A stretch of 64,000 nucleotides of DNA from Lewinella sp050633125 (GCF_050633125.1 NZ_JBOEFX010000012.1:12891-76890); one strand, 5' to 3'; numbered from the stretch's first letter, positions 1 through 9,337 are shown. Notes: generated by a model not told the origin, from the sequence alone. Numbers and translations are program-made.

Positions 1-42
1 AAGTGAGGTTTTTTTTGAAAGTCGAACTTTTCTTTGAGTTAA

Positions 43-2049
43 ATGTGTTATAATGGGAATAGTTTTACTATAAAAATATTCCTCTTGGCAATATCAAAAA
101 TTTTTAAACTCGATTTCTCTAATATCCGTGGCGACTTCTTTGGTGGCCTTACTGCGGGTATTGTCGCATTACCTCTGGCATTGGCTTTTGGTGCCCAAAC
201 AGAATTGGGGGCTATTGCAGGTCTCTATGGTGCGATAGCCTTGGCTGTTTTGGCAGCGTTTTTTGGCGGCACAGCGACCCAGGTAAGTGGCCCTACTGCT
301 CCAATGACGGTTGTGTCGGCGGCGGTAATCGCAAGTTGTATCACTGAGTCAGGTGCTACGTCGGTAGCAGAGGCGATGCCACTGATCATAGCTACGTTCT
401 TTTTGGCAGGAGCTTTGGAGGTTCTTTTCGGTGTCATTCGATTGGGGCGCTATATCCGTTATATACCCTATCCTGTGGTTTCGGGGTTTATGAGTGGTAT
501 TGGAGTAATCATTATCATCACGCAGATTTTTCCGTTGATAGGTTACAATCCTACACAAGACCTGCAGCTCGTTGAGCAACGTTTACCTCATGCGGAAGAG
601 ATTATTCTGGAGAAAATCTTACAGGAAGAAGAAGCTGAAGGCGTACTTAGTGGAGTGATGAGCAAGGAGGATCTGGAGGAAACGACCCGTCGAGCGCAAG
701 AGGTAAGTGTGGAGGACATTCGCACTGAGGCAGTGAAGCAGGCCAAGAGAGAAGCTAGTGGCACAGTAGGCACCATTCAATACCTAAGCCGCCCCTTCAA
801 AATTCCTAATGGAATCAACTGGATAAACTTTATAGTAGGGCTGTGTACTATTGTGATTATTTATGGGTTTAAACGAATAACCAAAGCGGTACCATCGTCA
901 TTAGTTGCACTGATATTGATGACACTGGTCGTCTATTTCTTTTTCCCAGGGCAAGTACCTGTAATTGGCGAAGTGGAGTCGGGCTTACCTTCCTTGCAGC
1001 TTGGCTTTTTAGGAGCATTTGGGAATTTAGGGATGCTCGGCACGATTTTTAAATTCGCCCTTACCCTAGCGGCATTGGGGGCTATCGATTCGCTGCTCAC
1101 ATCAGTAGTGGCGGACAATATTACCAAAACCAAGCACGATAGTGATCAGGAGTTGATCGGGCAAGGAATCGGTAATATGGGGGCTGCTTTGATTGGTGGA
1201 CTTCCTGGTGCGGGAGCTACGATGCGGACGGTTATCAATGTAGATTCTGGTGGTAAGACCAAGCTTTCTGGAATGATTGCAGGCGTTTTTCTGCTGGCAG
1301 TTTTGCTGGGAGTAGGCCCAGTGGTATCTTATGTGCCCAATGCAGTTTTGGCAGGAATATTATTTACAGTAGGCGTAGGAATCATAGATTACAAAGCGTT
1401 ACGTCACATCAAAACACTACCATTACCTGATACGATAATAATGGTAGTAGTATTATTATTGACCGTTTTTGTTGACTTGCTTACGGCGGTCGGTGTTGGT
1501 ATGGTATTGGCTGCACTGTTATTTATGAAGAGCATTTCCGATGTAGTTGAACATAAAACACAAACGGCTTCTTCTTCTTTACGTGATTTCTCGAGGGAAC
1601 AAGCTTGGGACGATGATGCAGAATTGATTGAGGAATATGGCGATCGTGTGTATATAAAGCACTTGGATGGACCTCTTTTCTTTGGTTTTGCCAGTCGTTT
1701 TCAGGAGATGGTACAAGCATTGCCCAATGTGTCTATTGTCATTATGCGTATGCAAAGGGTACCCTATGTGGATCAGTCCGGCCTATACGCAATGGAAGAA
1801 GCGGTAATGGAGCTTCATAACCAGGGGATTGCTGTTGTATTTACAGGGTTACACGGGCAACCATTAGATATGTTTAAGCGAATCAACCTTATCCCCGGAT
1901 TGATTGATGAAAAGTACCTCTTTAAGAGTTTTCGCACTTGTTCCGCGTGGTTAATTGAAATCATGAAGGATGATCAAACACTTAATAATATTATAGCTGA
2001 CCAGCTCGCTGATTCTATTAGAATAAGCGATGAAGTTGACGAAGTTTAA
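43..2049 (+). CDS. SulP/SLC26-family anion transporter with C-terminal STAS domain
   Basis: Inner-membrane transporter of the SulP family (sulfate, bicarbonate or similar anions). The N-terminal part holds the family signature region (GDFFGGLTAGIVALPLALAFG, residues about 30-50) followed by many hydrophobic helices to about residue 500. A cytoplasmic STAS domain occupies about residues 530-640 (VYIKHLDGPLFFGFASRF, then VPYVDQSGLYAMEEAV). Unusual for the family is a charged, Glu/Lys-rich insert at about residues 180-245, between transmembrane segments and probably helical. The first 15 codons look poor for this family, and a TTG at 85 is an alternative start. The gene lies 110 bp upstream of a TetR-type gene on the same strand. 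The substrate cannot be told from sequence; sulfate and bicarbonate are both possible. Confidence 0.9.
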   Translation: MCYNGNSFTIKIFLLAISKIFKLDFSNIRGDFFGGLTAGIVALPLALAFGAQTELGAIAGLYGAIALAVLAAFFGGTATQVSGPTAPMTVVSAAVIASCITESGATSVAEAMPLIIATFFLAGALEVLFGVIRLGRYIRYIPYPVVSGFMSGIGVIIIITQIFPLIGYNPTQDLQLVEQRLPHAEEIILEKILQEEEAEGVLSGVMSKEDLEETTRRAQEVSVEDIRTEAVKQAKREASGTVGTIQYLSRPFKIPNGINWINFIVGLCTIVIIYGFKRITKAVPSSLVALILMTLVVYFFFPGQVPVIGEVESGLPSLQLGFLGAFGNLGMLGTIFKFALTLAALGAIDSLLTSVVADNITKTKHDSDQELIGQGIGNMGAALIGGLPGAGATMRTVINVDSGGKTKLSGMIAGVFLLAVLLGVGPVVSYVPNAVLAGILFTVGVGIIDYKALRHIKTLPLPDTIIMVVVLLLTVFVDLLTAVGVGMVLAALLFMKSISDVVEHKTQTASSSLRDFSREQAWDDDAELIEEYGDRVYIKHLDGPLFFGFASRFQEMVQALPNVSIVIMRMQRVPYVDQSGLYAMEEAVMELHNQGIAVVFTGLHGQPLDMFKRINLIPGLIDEKYLFKSFRTCSAWLIEIMKDDQTLNNIIADQLADSIRISDEVDEV

Positions 2050-2079
2050 AAAAAGTTGAACAAGTCTTTGGGCTAAATG

Positions 2080-2110
2080 CTTTACAAAAAGTAAAGTGAA
2101 GCTATTTTTG
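2080..2110 (+). promoter_or_regulatory. Candidate promoter/operator ahead of the TetR gene
   Basis: A short inverted repeat CTTTAC-aaaaa-GTAAAG (2080-2096) lies just before TATTTTTG (2103-2110), which fits the Bacteroidota -7 motif TAnnTTTG. The matching -33 element is weak (TTTA about 18 bases upstream). The position 50 bp before the TetR start suits an autoregulated promoter. This is inference from motif shape only. Confidence 0.3.
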
Positions 2111-2159
2111 TGGATAGGGATACTGCGAGAGGCGGTCACTCCCGCCAAAAAGAGACAAC

Positions 2160-2855
2160 ATGGCGATTAGAATACAGATGCAGTTGAACGAGAAATTATT
2201 TCTCCGAGACCCACAGGATACTAAACTTGGTCGGAATATTATTCGCTATAGTATTTTGTTAATTGATGATATCGGTTTTGAACAATTTACATTCAAGAAA
2301 CTGGCGGAAAGGATTGAATCCACAGAAGCTTCCGTATACCGATATTTTGAAAACAAGCACCTCCTGTTGGTCTATTTGCTGTGTTGGTACTGGGAGTGGA
2401 CAAAGTTTCAGCTGGATTTTAATACCAATAATATCGAAGATCCATGCCAGAAACTACGTATCGCTATTGCTACGATCGTCAATACCGCTAAGCGTAACGC
2501 AACGATTGAGTTTGTAGACGAAGACATCCTCCACAAAGTAGTGGTTGCCGAAGGCGTAAAAGGCTACCACAGCAAATCAGTAGATCAGGAAAACAAAGAA
2601 GGCTTCTTTGCTACATACAAGTCCCTGGCGGCTAAAATTGGGGGCTTTATTACCGAAATCAATCCCGGTTTTTCTTACCCACGTGCACTGGCGAGTACCC
2701 TCTTAGAAATGGCCAAAGACCACACCTACTTTGCCGAACACCTCCCTCGCCTGACAGACGTTGAGGTGGAAAACGGCGACCTTAGCCAGGTAGAGGAACT
2801 ATTGCTTGACTTTGCTTTCCGGCTCATCAAACCGGAGGTGGTGAATGCCTGTTAA
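2160..2855 (+). CDS. TetR/AcrR-family transcriptional regulator
   Basis: DNA-binding repressor-type protein of 231 residues. The helix-turn-helix lies at about residues 35-75 (FTFKKLAERIESTEASVYRYFENKHLLL), with the typical 'xSVYRYFxNKxxLL' end of the TetR recognition helix. The remaining all-helical C-terminal domain would bind an unknown ligand. The length is typical for the family. It sits downstream of the SulP gene on the same strand and upstream of a DUF1684 lipoprotein gene; which neighbour it controls is not evident. The start is an ATG at 2160. Confidence 0.85.
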   Translation: MAIRIQMQLNEKLFLRDPQDTKLGRNIIRYSILLIDDIGFEQFTFKKLAERIESTEASVYRYFENKHLLLVYLLCWYWEWTKFQLDFNTNNIEDPCQKLRIAIATIVNTAKRNATIEFVDEDILHKVVVAEGVKGYHSKSVDQENKEGFFATYKSLAAKIGGFITEINPGFSYPRALASTLLEMAKDHTYFAEHLPRLTDVEVENGDLSQVEELLLDFAFRLIKPEVVNAC

Positions 2856-2933
2856 CGTATTAACAATGCAGTAGGTGTTTTGAAATCATTGGGGTAAAGT
2901 GTATGTTTACTGGCACGCTAAAACCAATAACCG

Positions 2934-3806
2934 GTGATCCACAAAACCTTCCTCTTACTACTGTCTCTTCTCCTCATCAATTCTTGGTCGTGTAAAACCC
3001 AGCAGTTGGTGCAGCCTCCACTGCCTGATAATTATACCCAGCAAATCGAAGAATGGCGCTCAGCAAGAATGGCCGGTTTGTTAGCCCCCACCGGCTGGCT
3101 GAGCCTTATTGGTTTGCACTGGTTGCAGGAAGGCGTAAATGAATGTGGGAGCAAAGAGGGCGTCCGGGTGCCTTTGCCCGGCAATGCTCCGGCAGTAGCT
3201 GTCACTTATACTTTGAATGATGGGCAGGTGAGCTGCGACCCCAACACTTCAGCAGGCGTAACCATGCTGTCGGCTAATAACTGCCAGTTGGAATACCAAT
3301 CCTTACAGTGGCAGCTCCTGGAGCGGGGAGGTCGGCATGGCGTACGTATCCGAGATACTTTACTCCCTTCCAGAATCAGGCTGGCACCTATCGAATATTT
3401 CCCCATCAACCCTGCTTATCGCGTTTACGCTGCCTGGGAACCCAGTAATGGCCCCGATTCCGTACTGATGCGCAATGTGCTGGACATGGAATATTATGTG
3501 CCCGTGGTCGGAAAGCTACGCTTCACCCTCGACGACCGCCTGCATGAACTAACAGCTCTGGATGGTGGCCCCAATGACCTGTTCCTGATTTTTGCCGATA
3601 AAACGACGGGCGAAACAACCTATGGTGGCGGTCGCTACCTTTATTGTTCACGCGCTGGAGCAGATGGCCGCACCATCATCGATTTCAACAAAGCCTACAA
3701 TCCACCCTGTGCTTTCACCGAATTTGCGACCTGCTTGCTGCCGCGTGTCGAAAATACCTTGCCAATAACCATTCTGGCCGGAGAGAAGAATTACGGGGGT
3801 CATTAG
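2934..3806 (+). CDS. DUF1684 domain lipoprotein
   Basis: Exported lipoprotein of about 290 residues of the DUF1684 family. A signal peptide (MIHKTFLLLLSLLLINSWSC) ends at a lipobox Cys near residue 20. Family hallmarks are GWLSLIGLHWLQEG near residue 60, and toward the C-terminus TYGGGRYLYCSRA followed by DFNKAYNPPCAFTEFATCLLPRVEN. The start is a GTG at 2934; no in-frame ATG precedes the hydrophobic core. The biochemical role of DUF1684 is unknown to me. Gene order gives no strong functional clue. Confidence 0.85.
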   Translation: MIHKTFLLLLSLLLINSWSCKTQQLVQPPLPDNYTQQIEEWRSARMAGLLAPTGWLSLIGLHWLQEGVNECGSKEGVRVPLPGNAPAVAVTYTLNDGQVSCDPNTSAGVTMLSANNCQLEYQSLQWQLLERGGRHGVRIRDTLLPSRIRLAPIEYFPINPAYRVYAAWEPSNGPDSVLMRNVLDMEYYVPVVGKLRFTLDDRLHELTALDGGPNDLFLIFADKTTGETTYGGGRYLYCSRAGADGRTIIDFNKAYNPPCAFTEFATCLLPRVENTLPITILAGEKNYGGH

Positions 3807-3817
3807 CAAGACTTTTT

Positions 3818-3960
3818 TGGGCCCCGCCCACTGGTACCCAGGGGCGCCAGGCTATCCGCAAGCTCCTATCCTTGGTCCTTGCGGCCTCCGGCCCCCGAGC
3901 TACAGGCTCCGCCTTTCGCGCTGACTTAGTGGCTTGGGCTGAAGCCCTACGATTTGGGAC
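3818..3960. repeat. GC-rich non-coding intergenic tract
   Basis: This tract is rich in GGC/CCG words and gives overlapping spurious frames on both strands with no recognisable protein features. A loosely similar tract occurs at 22262-22400. Such GC-rich spacers appear to be a recurrent intergenic element here. It occupies most of the first half of the gene-free stretch 3807-4259. Confidence 0.4.
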
Positions 3961-3973
3961 ACATTTATGTGTC

Positions 3974-4177
3974 TTGACCTCAGTAGAGGTCAAATATTGG
4001 TAAAACCATGTTTGTTGGAGTTAAAACGACCTCGGATGAGGTCGAATATCAATACGAATTGGAGGGCTCGTTAGGAAGAATCAAAATAGAGGGCGATATT
4101 TATCATGTGCGACCTCATCCGAGGTCGTTTCGTTATTTGTTTATCTTTTCTACCAATATTCCACCTCTCCGAGGTGT
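3974..4177. repeat. Nested inverted-repeat element (GACCTC..GAGGTC family)
   Basis: A perfect 21-bp inverted repeat has arms at 4024-4044 (AAACGACCTCGGATGAGGTC plus G) and 4110-4130, separated by 65 bp. Outside it lies a weaker pair at about 3976-4001 and 4151-4176, each a small GAGGT palindrome next to AATATTGGT in opposite orientation. Each arm is itself a small palindrome. The element looks like a REP/MITE-type mobile palindrome. A further single copy (GACCTCTGCCGAGGTC) lies at 22526-22541. Confidence 0.75.
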
Positions 4178-4259
4178 TTTGGGGTAGAAAAAGTGTTATT
4201 AGTACCGCGCTTGATCTTCTTTAAGTAGGCCTTCTGTCTGAGCGTTAAAAACAAAAAAA

Positions 4260-4874
4260 ATGAATATTCCAAAAATAACCCTGGCCCTGTTTTTTGTTCT
4301 GATCACCGCACCATGCATCGGGCAAACTACCCAGAACACAGAGCGCACCACCACCTACCCTAAAGCCAAGGTGAGTTATGATGATTTTAAAGAACTGGTG
4401 GCAGAAGTAGAAAGCATCAGGTCAGAACGATTGGTCAGCCTGGATCAATTTTTAGCGTTACAGCAGGATACGAATACCGTTGTGTTAGATACGCGTTCCC
4501 GAGACAAGTACTTGGCTAAACACTTGAAAGGAGCCATAAATCTACCATTCACCGAATTTACCCAGGCAACACTCAGGAGGCTAATTCCTGATACGAGCAC
4601 CACCATATTGATCTATTGTAACAATAATTTCTCTGGTGATGAGATACTTTTTCCGACTAAGAATTTCGTACCCGGCAGGGCCGGAGATAGACGTTTTTTG
4701 GCCGAGCGAAGACCCATTTCCCTCGCACTAAATGTCCCCACCTACATAAATCTCTATGGCTACGGTTACCGCAATATCTATGAACTAGACGAACTCGTCG
4801 ATATCAAAGACCCTCGCGTTGAATTTGAAGGGGACAGCTTCTTTAAAGCCTTGATACCTGTAGATGAAAATTGA
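4260..4874 (+). CDS. Secreted rhodanese-like domain protein
   Basis: Exported protein of 204 residues with a signal peptide (cleavage near residue 22, after CIGQ) and one rhodanese fold. The domain shows VVLDTRSRDKYLAKHLKGAINLPF (residues about 73-96) and an active-site loop ILIYCNNNFSG with Cys at about 120, the expected persulfide-forming cysteine. The segment after the loop is longer than in a minimal rhodanese (about 50 residues ending in the YGYGYRNIYEL strand). It probably handles sulfane sulfur or acts as a thiol carrier in the periplasm; the substrate is unknown. Another exported rhodanese lies at 6388-6792. Confidence 0.85.
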   Translation: MNIPKITLALFFVLITAPCIGQTTQNTERTTTYPKAKVSYDDFKELVAEVESIRSERLVSLDQFLALQQDTNTVVLDTRSRDKYLAKHLKGAINLPFTEFTQATLRRLIPDTSTTILIYCNNNFSGDEILFPTKNFVPGRAGDRRFLAERRPISLALNVPTYINLYGYGYRNIYELDELVDIKDPRVEFEGDSFFKALIPVDEN

Positions 4875-4922
4875 TCGTCAAAACAACCCCCAAACCATCA
4901 AACCCCCAAACCTTTTCAAAGT

Positions 4923-5010
4923 GGAAGTGGGAAGTCAGCATTCGGAAGTATTAGATTGCCCTAATGGCTACGCGTTACTTCCGATTTCCCACTTCCGATT
5001 TTCGACTTCC
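4923..5010. repeat. GGAAGT-type inverted repeat overlapping the 3' end of the lactate-oxidase-like gene
   Basis: GGAAGTGGGAAGTC (4923-4936) plus CGGAAGTA (4943-4950) pairs with TTACTTCCGATTTCCCACTTCC (4976-4997), and a further GGAAGT-type unit extends to 5010. The stem-loop contains the last ~15 codons and the stop codon of the minus-strand gene. It may serve as a terminator-like structure or be an inserted repeat. Confidence 0.6.
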
Positions 5011-6256
5011 TAACATCCTCCACCCTTGCACAGCCACTCAGCCGCATAGTCAGCTCAAAGTCAGCCCACAGGTTTTGCAGAACGGTACTTACACCAGCTT
5101 CACCGGCAATGGCCAGACCGTAGGTGTAAGGGCGACCAATACAAACGGCATTGGCCCCAAGCGCCAGGGCTTTAAACACATCGGCACCCGTTCGCACCCC
5201 ACTGTCAAGCAGCAAGGGAAAATGATCACCTACGACCTGCTTAATGGCAGGCATCATCTCAATGGTACTCACGGCACCATCTACCTGGCGGCCACCGTGG
5301 TTACTGATGATGAGTCCGTCCACCCCGGCATCCATTGCGCGGCGGGCATCCTCCGGATGGTGAATGCCTTTCAGGATGATGGGTAGCTTGGTATGCTCCC
5401 GCAAGAAAGGCAGATCGTCCCAGTTTAGCGAAGGCTTGGTGTAAAGGTTGATAAACTGTCGAACAGCCCGCAATGGCCGTCCGGAACGTAAGTTGCCGAA
5501 AAAACTACCAGGGTAATTGTTCATCAATTGATAAACGGCCTGCAATGTCTTCAAGGTAATCCGCCGCTTTGGCGAAACCAGTCCTTCTTCTTCCGGCATG
5601 TCCAGCATTTGTTGAAAAACAGGATCACTGGTATACTGGGCAATCCCCTTGCCTCGTAAAAAAGGTAAATAGGCCATGTCCAAATCTCGCAAACGCCAAC
5701 CTAGCATCGTGGTATCTAGTGTGACCACAATGGCTTCGCAACCGCTGGCTTCTGCGCGTTGTACCAAGCTGGCCACCAAGTCGTAAGATTTGCTCCAATA
5801 CAACTGAAAGAAGCGTGGTCCAGCGCCCATCACTTTGCTCACCTCCTCCATCGGCACGCTAGCCTGATTACTGAAGATGAAGGGCAAGCCTAATTGAGCA
5901 GTAGCCCGCCCTACGGCCAAGTCTGCCTCTCGGTGACAAAGATCAAGCACACCCACAGGGGCCAGTAGAATAGGAGCGGGTAAACGTCGGCCAAATAGCT
6001 CAATGCTGGTGTCAAAGGAACTCACATCACGCAACATCCGTGGCTGAATATGCCATTTTTTGAAGGCCTCCCGGTTGCGTTGCACTGTCAGCTCGCGACC
6101 GGCACCGCCAGCTACGTAGGCGTAAGCTTCGGGGCTCATGCACTTTTGGGCAGCTCGTTCCAGGGCCAGTGGGTCACTAGGTACCAATGGCATCTGACCG
6201 CTAAGGCCCTGAAGGTAAATGTCGCGTTGGCGTTCTACGGCGGATACAGTGGGCAT
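4961..6256 (-). CDS. FMN-dependent alpha-hydroxy-acid oxidase, lactate 2-monooxygenase-like
   Basis: Cytosolic flavoenzyme of the alpha-hydroxy-acid dehydrogenase/oxidase family, oxidising an L-2-hydroxy acid such as lactate. The TIM barrel carries the conserved features: SYVAGG-like AYVAGGAG near residue 50, a flavin-binding LAPVGVLDL at about 98-106, VVTLDTTMLGWRLRDL at about 177-192, Lys near 296 (LKGIHHPEDA), and the catalytic ISNHGGRQ with His near 320 and Arg near 323, then LLLDSGVRTGADVFKALALGA and IGRPY. The overall pattern resembles lactate 2-monooxygenase more than the respiratory LldD. The last ~15 residues (KSKIGSGKSEV...) are encoded by a GGAAGT repeat and are unlikely to be ancestral. 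Confidence 0.88.
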   Translation of the reverse strand: MPTVSAVERQRDIYLQGLSGQMPLVPSDPLALERAAQKCMSPEAYAYVAGGAGRELTVQRNREAFKKWHIQPRMLRDVSSFDTSIELFGRRLPAPILLAPVGVLDLCHREADLAVGRATAQLGLPFIFSNQASVPMEEVSKVMGAGPRFFQLYWSKSYDLVASLVQRAEASGCEAIVVTLDTTMLGWRLRDLDMAYLPFLRGKGIAQYTSDPVFQQMLDMPEEEGLVSPKRRITLKTLQAVYQLMNNYPGSFFGNLRSGRPLRAVRQFINLYTKPSLNWDDLPFLREHTKLPIILKGIHHPEDARRAMDAGVDGLIISNHGGRQVDGAVSTIEMMPAIKQVVGDHFPLLLDSGVRTGADVFKALALGANAVCIGRPYTYGLAIAGEAGVSTVLQNLWADFELTMRLSGCARVEDVRKSKIGSGKSEVTRSH

Positions 6257-6387
6257 GGTTACGAATTGAGGGTGCTAAAAGAGGTGTGTCTGACTAAAAA
6301 TAGTCAAAATGTATCTACTTGATAACCGCAATAAAAAATCTCTGCGGGCTCTGCGGCTTTGCGCGAACACTTAAATTTGAACATTCG

Positions 6388-6792
6388 CTAATTTTCTGCA
6401 CTCCACCCCTGATAGCCACCTACCAGGTTGTAGACACTCTTAAAGCCCATCCCTTCCATCATGCTGCAAGCAGAAGAGCTACGCCCTCCACTGCGGCAAT
6501 AAACCAGGTAGGTTTTGTCAGGATCAAGTTTTCCAAGCTGTTCTTGGAAATCGGGCGCACGAAAATCAAGTTCTTGCGCACCGGTAATCATCCCTTCGGC
6601 TGTTTCCTCTGGTGTGCGGACATCGAGAACTACAACGCCCCTTGTCTCCATCTTTTGCTTAAACTCAGCAACATTAAGATCCTGAAACCCTTCGTTGTTG
6701 GAGTCTGTGTTTGACGAAGACTGACAACTGGCCGTCATTAAGGCGAGAAGTAGATAGCTCAGTAAGCTTAGGTTTTTCCAGCTTGTTATCAT
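6388..6792 (-). CDS. Rhodanese-like lipoprotein
   Basis: Small exported rhodanese of 134 residues. The signal peptide ends in a lipobox (ALMTASC, Cys 23), so it is probably anchored in a membrane leaflet. The single rhodanese domain contains VVVLDVRTPEETAEG (about 53-67) and the active loop YCRSGGRSSSAC with catalytic Cys 99; CRSGGRS is a canonical sulfurtransferase loop. The C-terminal GYQGW signature is present (VGGYQGWSAEN). Typical roles are sulfane-sulfur transfer or periplasmic thiol chemistry. It lies divergent from the TonB receptor gene at 6968. Confidence 0.9.
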   Translation of the reverse strand: MITSWKNLSLLSYLLLALMTASCQSSSNTDSNNEGFQDLNVAEFKQKMETRGVVVLDVRTPEETAEGMITGAQELDFRAPDFQEQLGKLDPDKTYLVYCRSGGRSSSACSMMEGMGFKSVYNLVGGYQGWSAEN

Positions 6793-6967
6793 TGCGTTAA
6801 AATTTGCGTTAAGACAAACGGTGGGGTCTTTTCCTCCGTCTATGCAGGGGTGGATTTATTGCGTACTTATCTAAATACTCAAAAATCCTGGGAATTTTCC
6901 ATAAAACCAACTCTGTTGGGTAAAAATTGGAAATAGACAATTACTCATTAAAACTAAAACCTTTTTT

Positions 6968-9334
6968 ATGCCTACACGCTACTTGACGGGGCTTGCCCTT
7001 CTGCTTTCCTTTTTTGCGAGGGGCCAGTCTTATACCATTAGCGGCTACCTGGAGGACGAAGCGACTGGCGAAAAGCTCATCGCTGCCAATGTCTACGACA
7101 GCTTCTCCGGGGCTGGTGCCGTTACCAATACGTATGGCTTTTTTAGCCTCACCTTGCCAGCCGATTCTGTGGGCCTTTCTTTTAGTTATATCGGTTATCA
7201 AAGCCAGGAAGAACGCTTTGTCCTTTCGGAAAACCGCACCCTCAATATCAGTTTGTCGCCTTACGTAGAACTGGCCACCGTGGAGGTAACCGCCGAACGT
7301 GGTGATCGCATTGAAGAACGAACCCAGATGAGTAGGGTAGAGGTGCCAATTGAACAGATTAAACGAATCCCGGCCCTCCTCGGCGAGGTCGATGTCCTCA
7401 AAGCTTTGCAGCTTCTGCCCGGAGTGCAATCTGGCGGTGAGGGACAAAATGGCCTCTATGTCCGCGGTGGAAGCCCTGACCAAAACCTGGTGTTGCTGGA
7501 CGGTGTGCCGGTTTACAATGTGAGTCACCTGCTGGGGATTTTCTCGGTATTTAACGCGGATGCCATCAAGAATGTCACGCTTACCAAAGGCGGTTTTCCA
7601 GCTCGTTATGGCGGGCGCTTGTCCAGTGTACTGGAAATAAATATGAAGGAAGGCAACCTGCAAGAATGGCATGGCGAAGGGTCTATTGGCCTTATTTCCT
7701 CGAAACTTACCCTCCAGGGGCCTATCCAAAAAGGAAAAACAAGCTTCCTGATCTCAGGCCGACGCACTTATGCCGATTTGATATTCAAACCCATTATTAA
7801 AGCCAATACGCCTCCGGATGAGACGATTGATGTGGGGCTCTATTTCTACGACCTCAATGCCAAGATACAGCACAAAATCAACGACAAACACCGGGTATTC
7901 CTCAGTGCCTACACAGGTGCGGATGTGTTTACCAATCGCTATGCTGACGAATATGGCGCGTTCTCTGGTGGTATCGACTGGGGAAACCTGATTTCTGCGG
8001 CTCGTTGGAACTGGCAAATAAGCCCTAAAATGTTCGCCAATACCACGCTTACTTACAGCAAGTATGAGATCGATATCAGCGCAGGGAGCGAAAACTTCAA
8101 TGAGAATGGCCCTGATGATAAATTTTCAGCCCTCTACGTTTCAGGTATCGAAGATATTGGTGGTAAAATCGACTTTGATTTTATTCCCAACCCCAATCAT
8201 TACCTCCGTTTTGGTGCGGGTTGGACCAACCATACCTACCGCCCGGGTGCCCTCAATTTTGAGTTGACAGATGGCGAGGATTTTAACCTGGATACGCTGA
8301 TCGGTTCACAAAATAGCTACAGCAACGAGTTGTTCCTTTATGTCGAAGATGATTTCACGTTGGGCCCGCTGAAAATCAACGCAGGTATTCACGCTTCAGC
8401 TTTTGCGGTAGAAGACGAGTTTTATACTTCCATACAGCCGCGTGTGGGACTTCGCTATCTGCTAGACAATGATTTGGCCATCAAGGCAGGCTTTAGTACC
8501 ATGACCCAATACATTAACCTGCTCACCAGCGAAGCGCTTTCCCTGCCTTCGGATTTGTGGGTGCCCAGTACGGCAAAAATAAAACCGCAACAAAGCTGGC
8601 AGGTCGCTTTAGGCGTAGCCAAAACCATTAACGAAGACTATGAACTGAGTGTAGAGGGCTACTACAAAGAAATGCAAAACGTGATCTCCTTTAAAGAAGG
8701 CGCGAGTTTCTTGTTTGGCCTCGAAAATGATTGGCAAAGTAAAGTGACACAGGGCGACGGCGAGTCTTACGGGCTAGAGCTTTTCTTTCAAAAGAAACGT
8801 GGCCGTACCACAGGATGGATCGGATACACGCTGAGCTGGAATTACCGCCAATTCGATGAAATCAATAGCGGTCGGAAATTCCCGTTCCGTTATGATCGTC
8901 GCCATGATGTTTCTGTCGTAGTGAACCATGATTTTTCAGAAAAAATTGGTATTTCAGCGGCTTGGGTTTACGGAACAGGCAATGCCATTACGCTGAATAC
9001 GATCACTTATCCCAATAATGTTTACGGTGGTGGCGGTGGTGGATCTCCTTTCTTCAGTGAGATTGAAACGGGTGGCGAAAAAAATGCCTTCCGCATGAGT
9101 GATTTTCACCGGCTGGACCTCAGCGTTGAGTTTCGTAAGCAAAAGCCTAAATGGGAGCGCAAATGGGTCATTGGTGTTTACAATGCTTATTACCACCGCA
9201 ACCCCTACTACGTTATTGCTGATACGCAGTATGTGCGTGATGCGCAAGGCAATATCATTGATGAAAAGCGAGTGTTTAAGGAAATCAGCATTCTGCCCAT
9301 TATTCCATCTGTTTCTTACCAGTTTAAATTTTAG
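6968..9334 (+). CDS. TonB-dependent receptor with carboxypeptidase-regulatory-like N-terminal domain
   Basis: Outer-membrane active transporter of 788 residues. After a signal peptide (residues 1-20) comes a CarboxypepD-reg-like beta domain (YTISGYLEDEATGEKLIAANVY to about residue 100). The plug domain follows (GEVDVLKALQLLPGVQSGGEG, YVRGGSPDQNLVLLDGVPVYN, FPARYGGRLSSVLEI), then a beta-barrel with alternating aromatic strands ending in a terminal Phe (YQFKF). The plug motifs are typical of the non-SusC receptors of Bacteroidota that pair with DUF4249 lipoproteins, as here, with 3 bp to the next gene. The ligand is unknown; iron chelates or small peptides are possible for this class. Confidence 0.92.
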   Translation: MPTRYLTGLALLLSFFARGQSYTISGYLEDEATGEKLIAANVYDSFSGAGAVTNTYGFFSLTLPADSVGLSFSYIGYQSQEERFVLSENRTLNISLSPYVELATVEVTAERGDRIEERTQMSRVEVPIEQIKRIPALLGEVDVLKALQLLPGVQSGGEGQNGLYVRGGSPDQNLVLLDGVPVYNVSHLLGIFSVFNADAIKNVTLTKGGFPARYGGRLSSVLEINMKEGNLQEWHGEGSIGLISSKLTLQGPIQKGKTSFLISGRRTYADLIFKPIIKANTPPDETIDVGLYFYDLNAKIQHKINDKHRVFLSAYTGADVFTNRYADEYGAFSGGIDWGNLISAARWNWQISPKMFANTTLTYSKYEIDISAGSENFNENGPDDKFSALYVSGIEDIGGKIDFDFIPNPNHYLRFGAGWTNHTYRPGALNFELTDGEDFNLDTLIGSQNSYSNELFLYVEDDFTLGPLKINAGIHASAFAVEDEFYTSIQPRVGLRYLLDNDLAIKAGFSTMTQYINLLTSEALSLPSDLWVPSTAKIKPQQSWQVALGVAKTINEDYELSVEGYYKEMQNVISFKEGASFLFGLENDWQSKVTQGDGESYGLELFFQKKRGRTTGWIGYTLSWNYRQFDEINSGRKFPFRYDRRHDVSVVVNHDFSEKIGISAAWVYGTGNAITLNTITYPNNVYGGGGGGSPFFSEIETGGEKNAFRMSDFHRLDLSVEFRKQKPKWERKWVIGVYNAYYHRNPYYVIADTQYVRDAQGNIIDEKRVFKEISILPIIPSVSYQFKF

Positions 9335-9337
9335 AAG

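Noticed and set aside
3644..4003. Open frames on both strands in the GC-rich tract
   Set aside because: They overlap the DUF1684 gene end and non-coding repeat DNA and show no protein-like composition.
6941..7729. 262-codon minus-strand frame inside the TonB receptor
   Set aside because: Antisense shadow; the plus-strand frame is a full TonB-dependent receptor with signal peptide and plug motifs.
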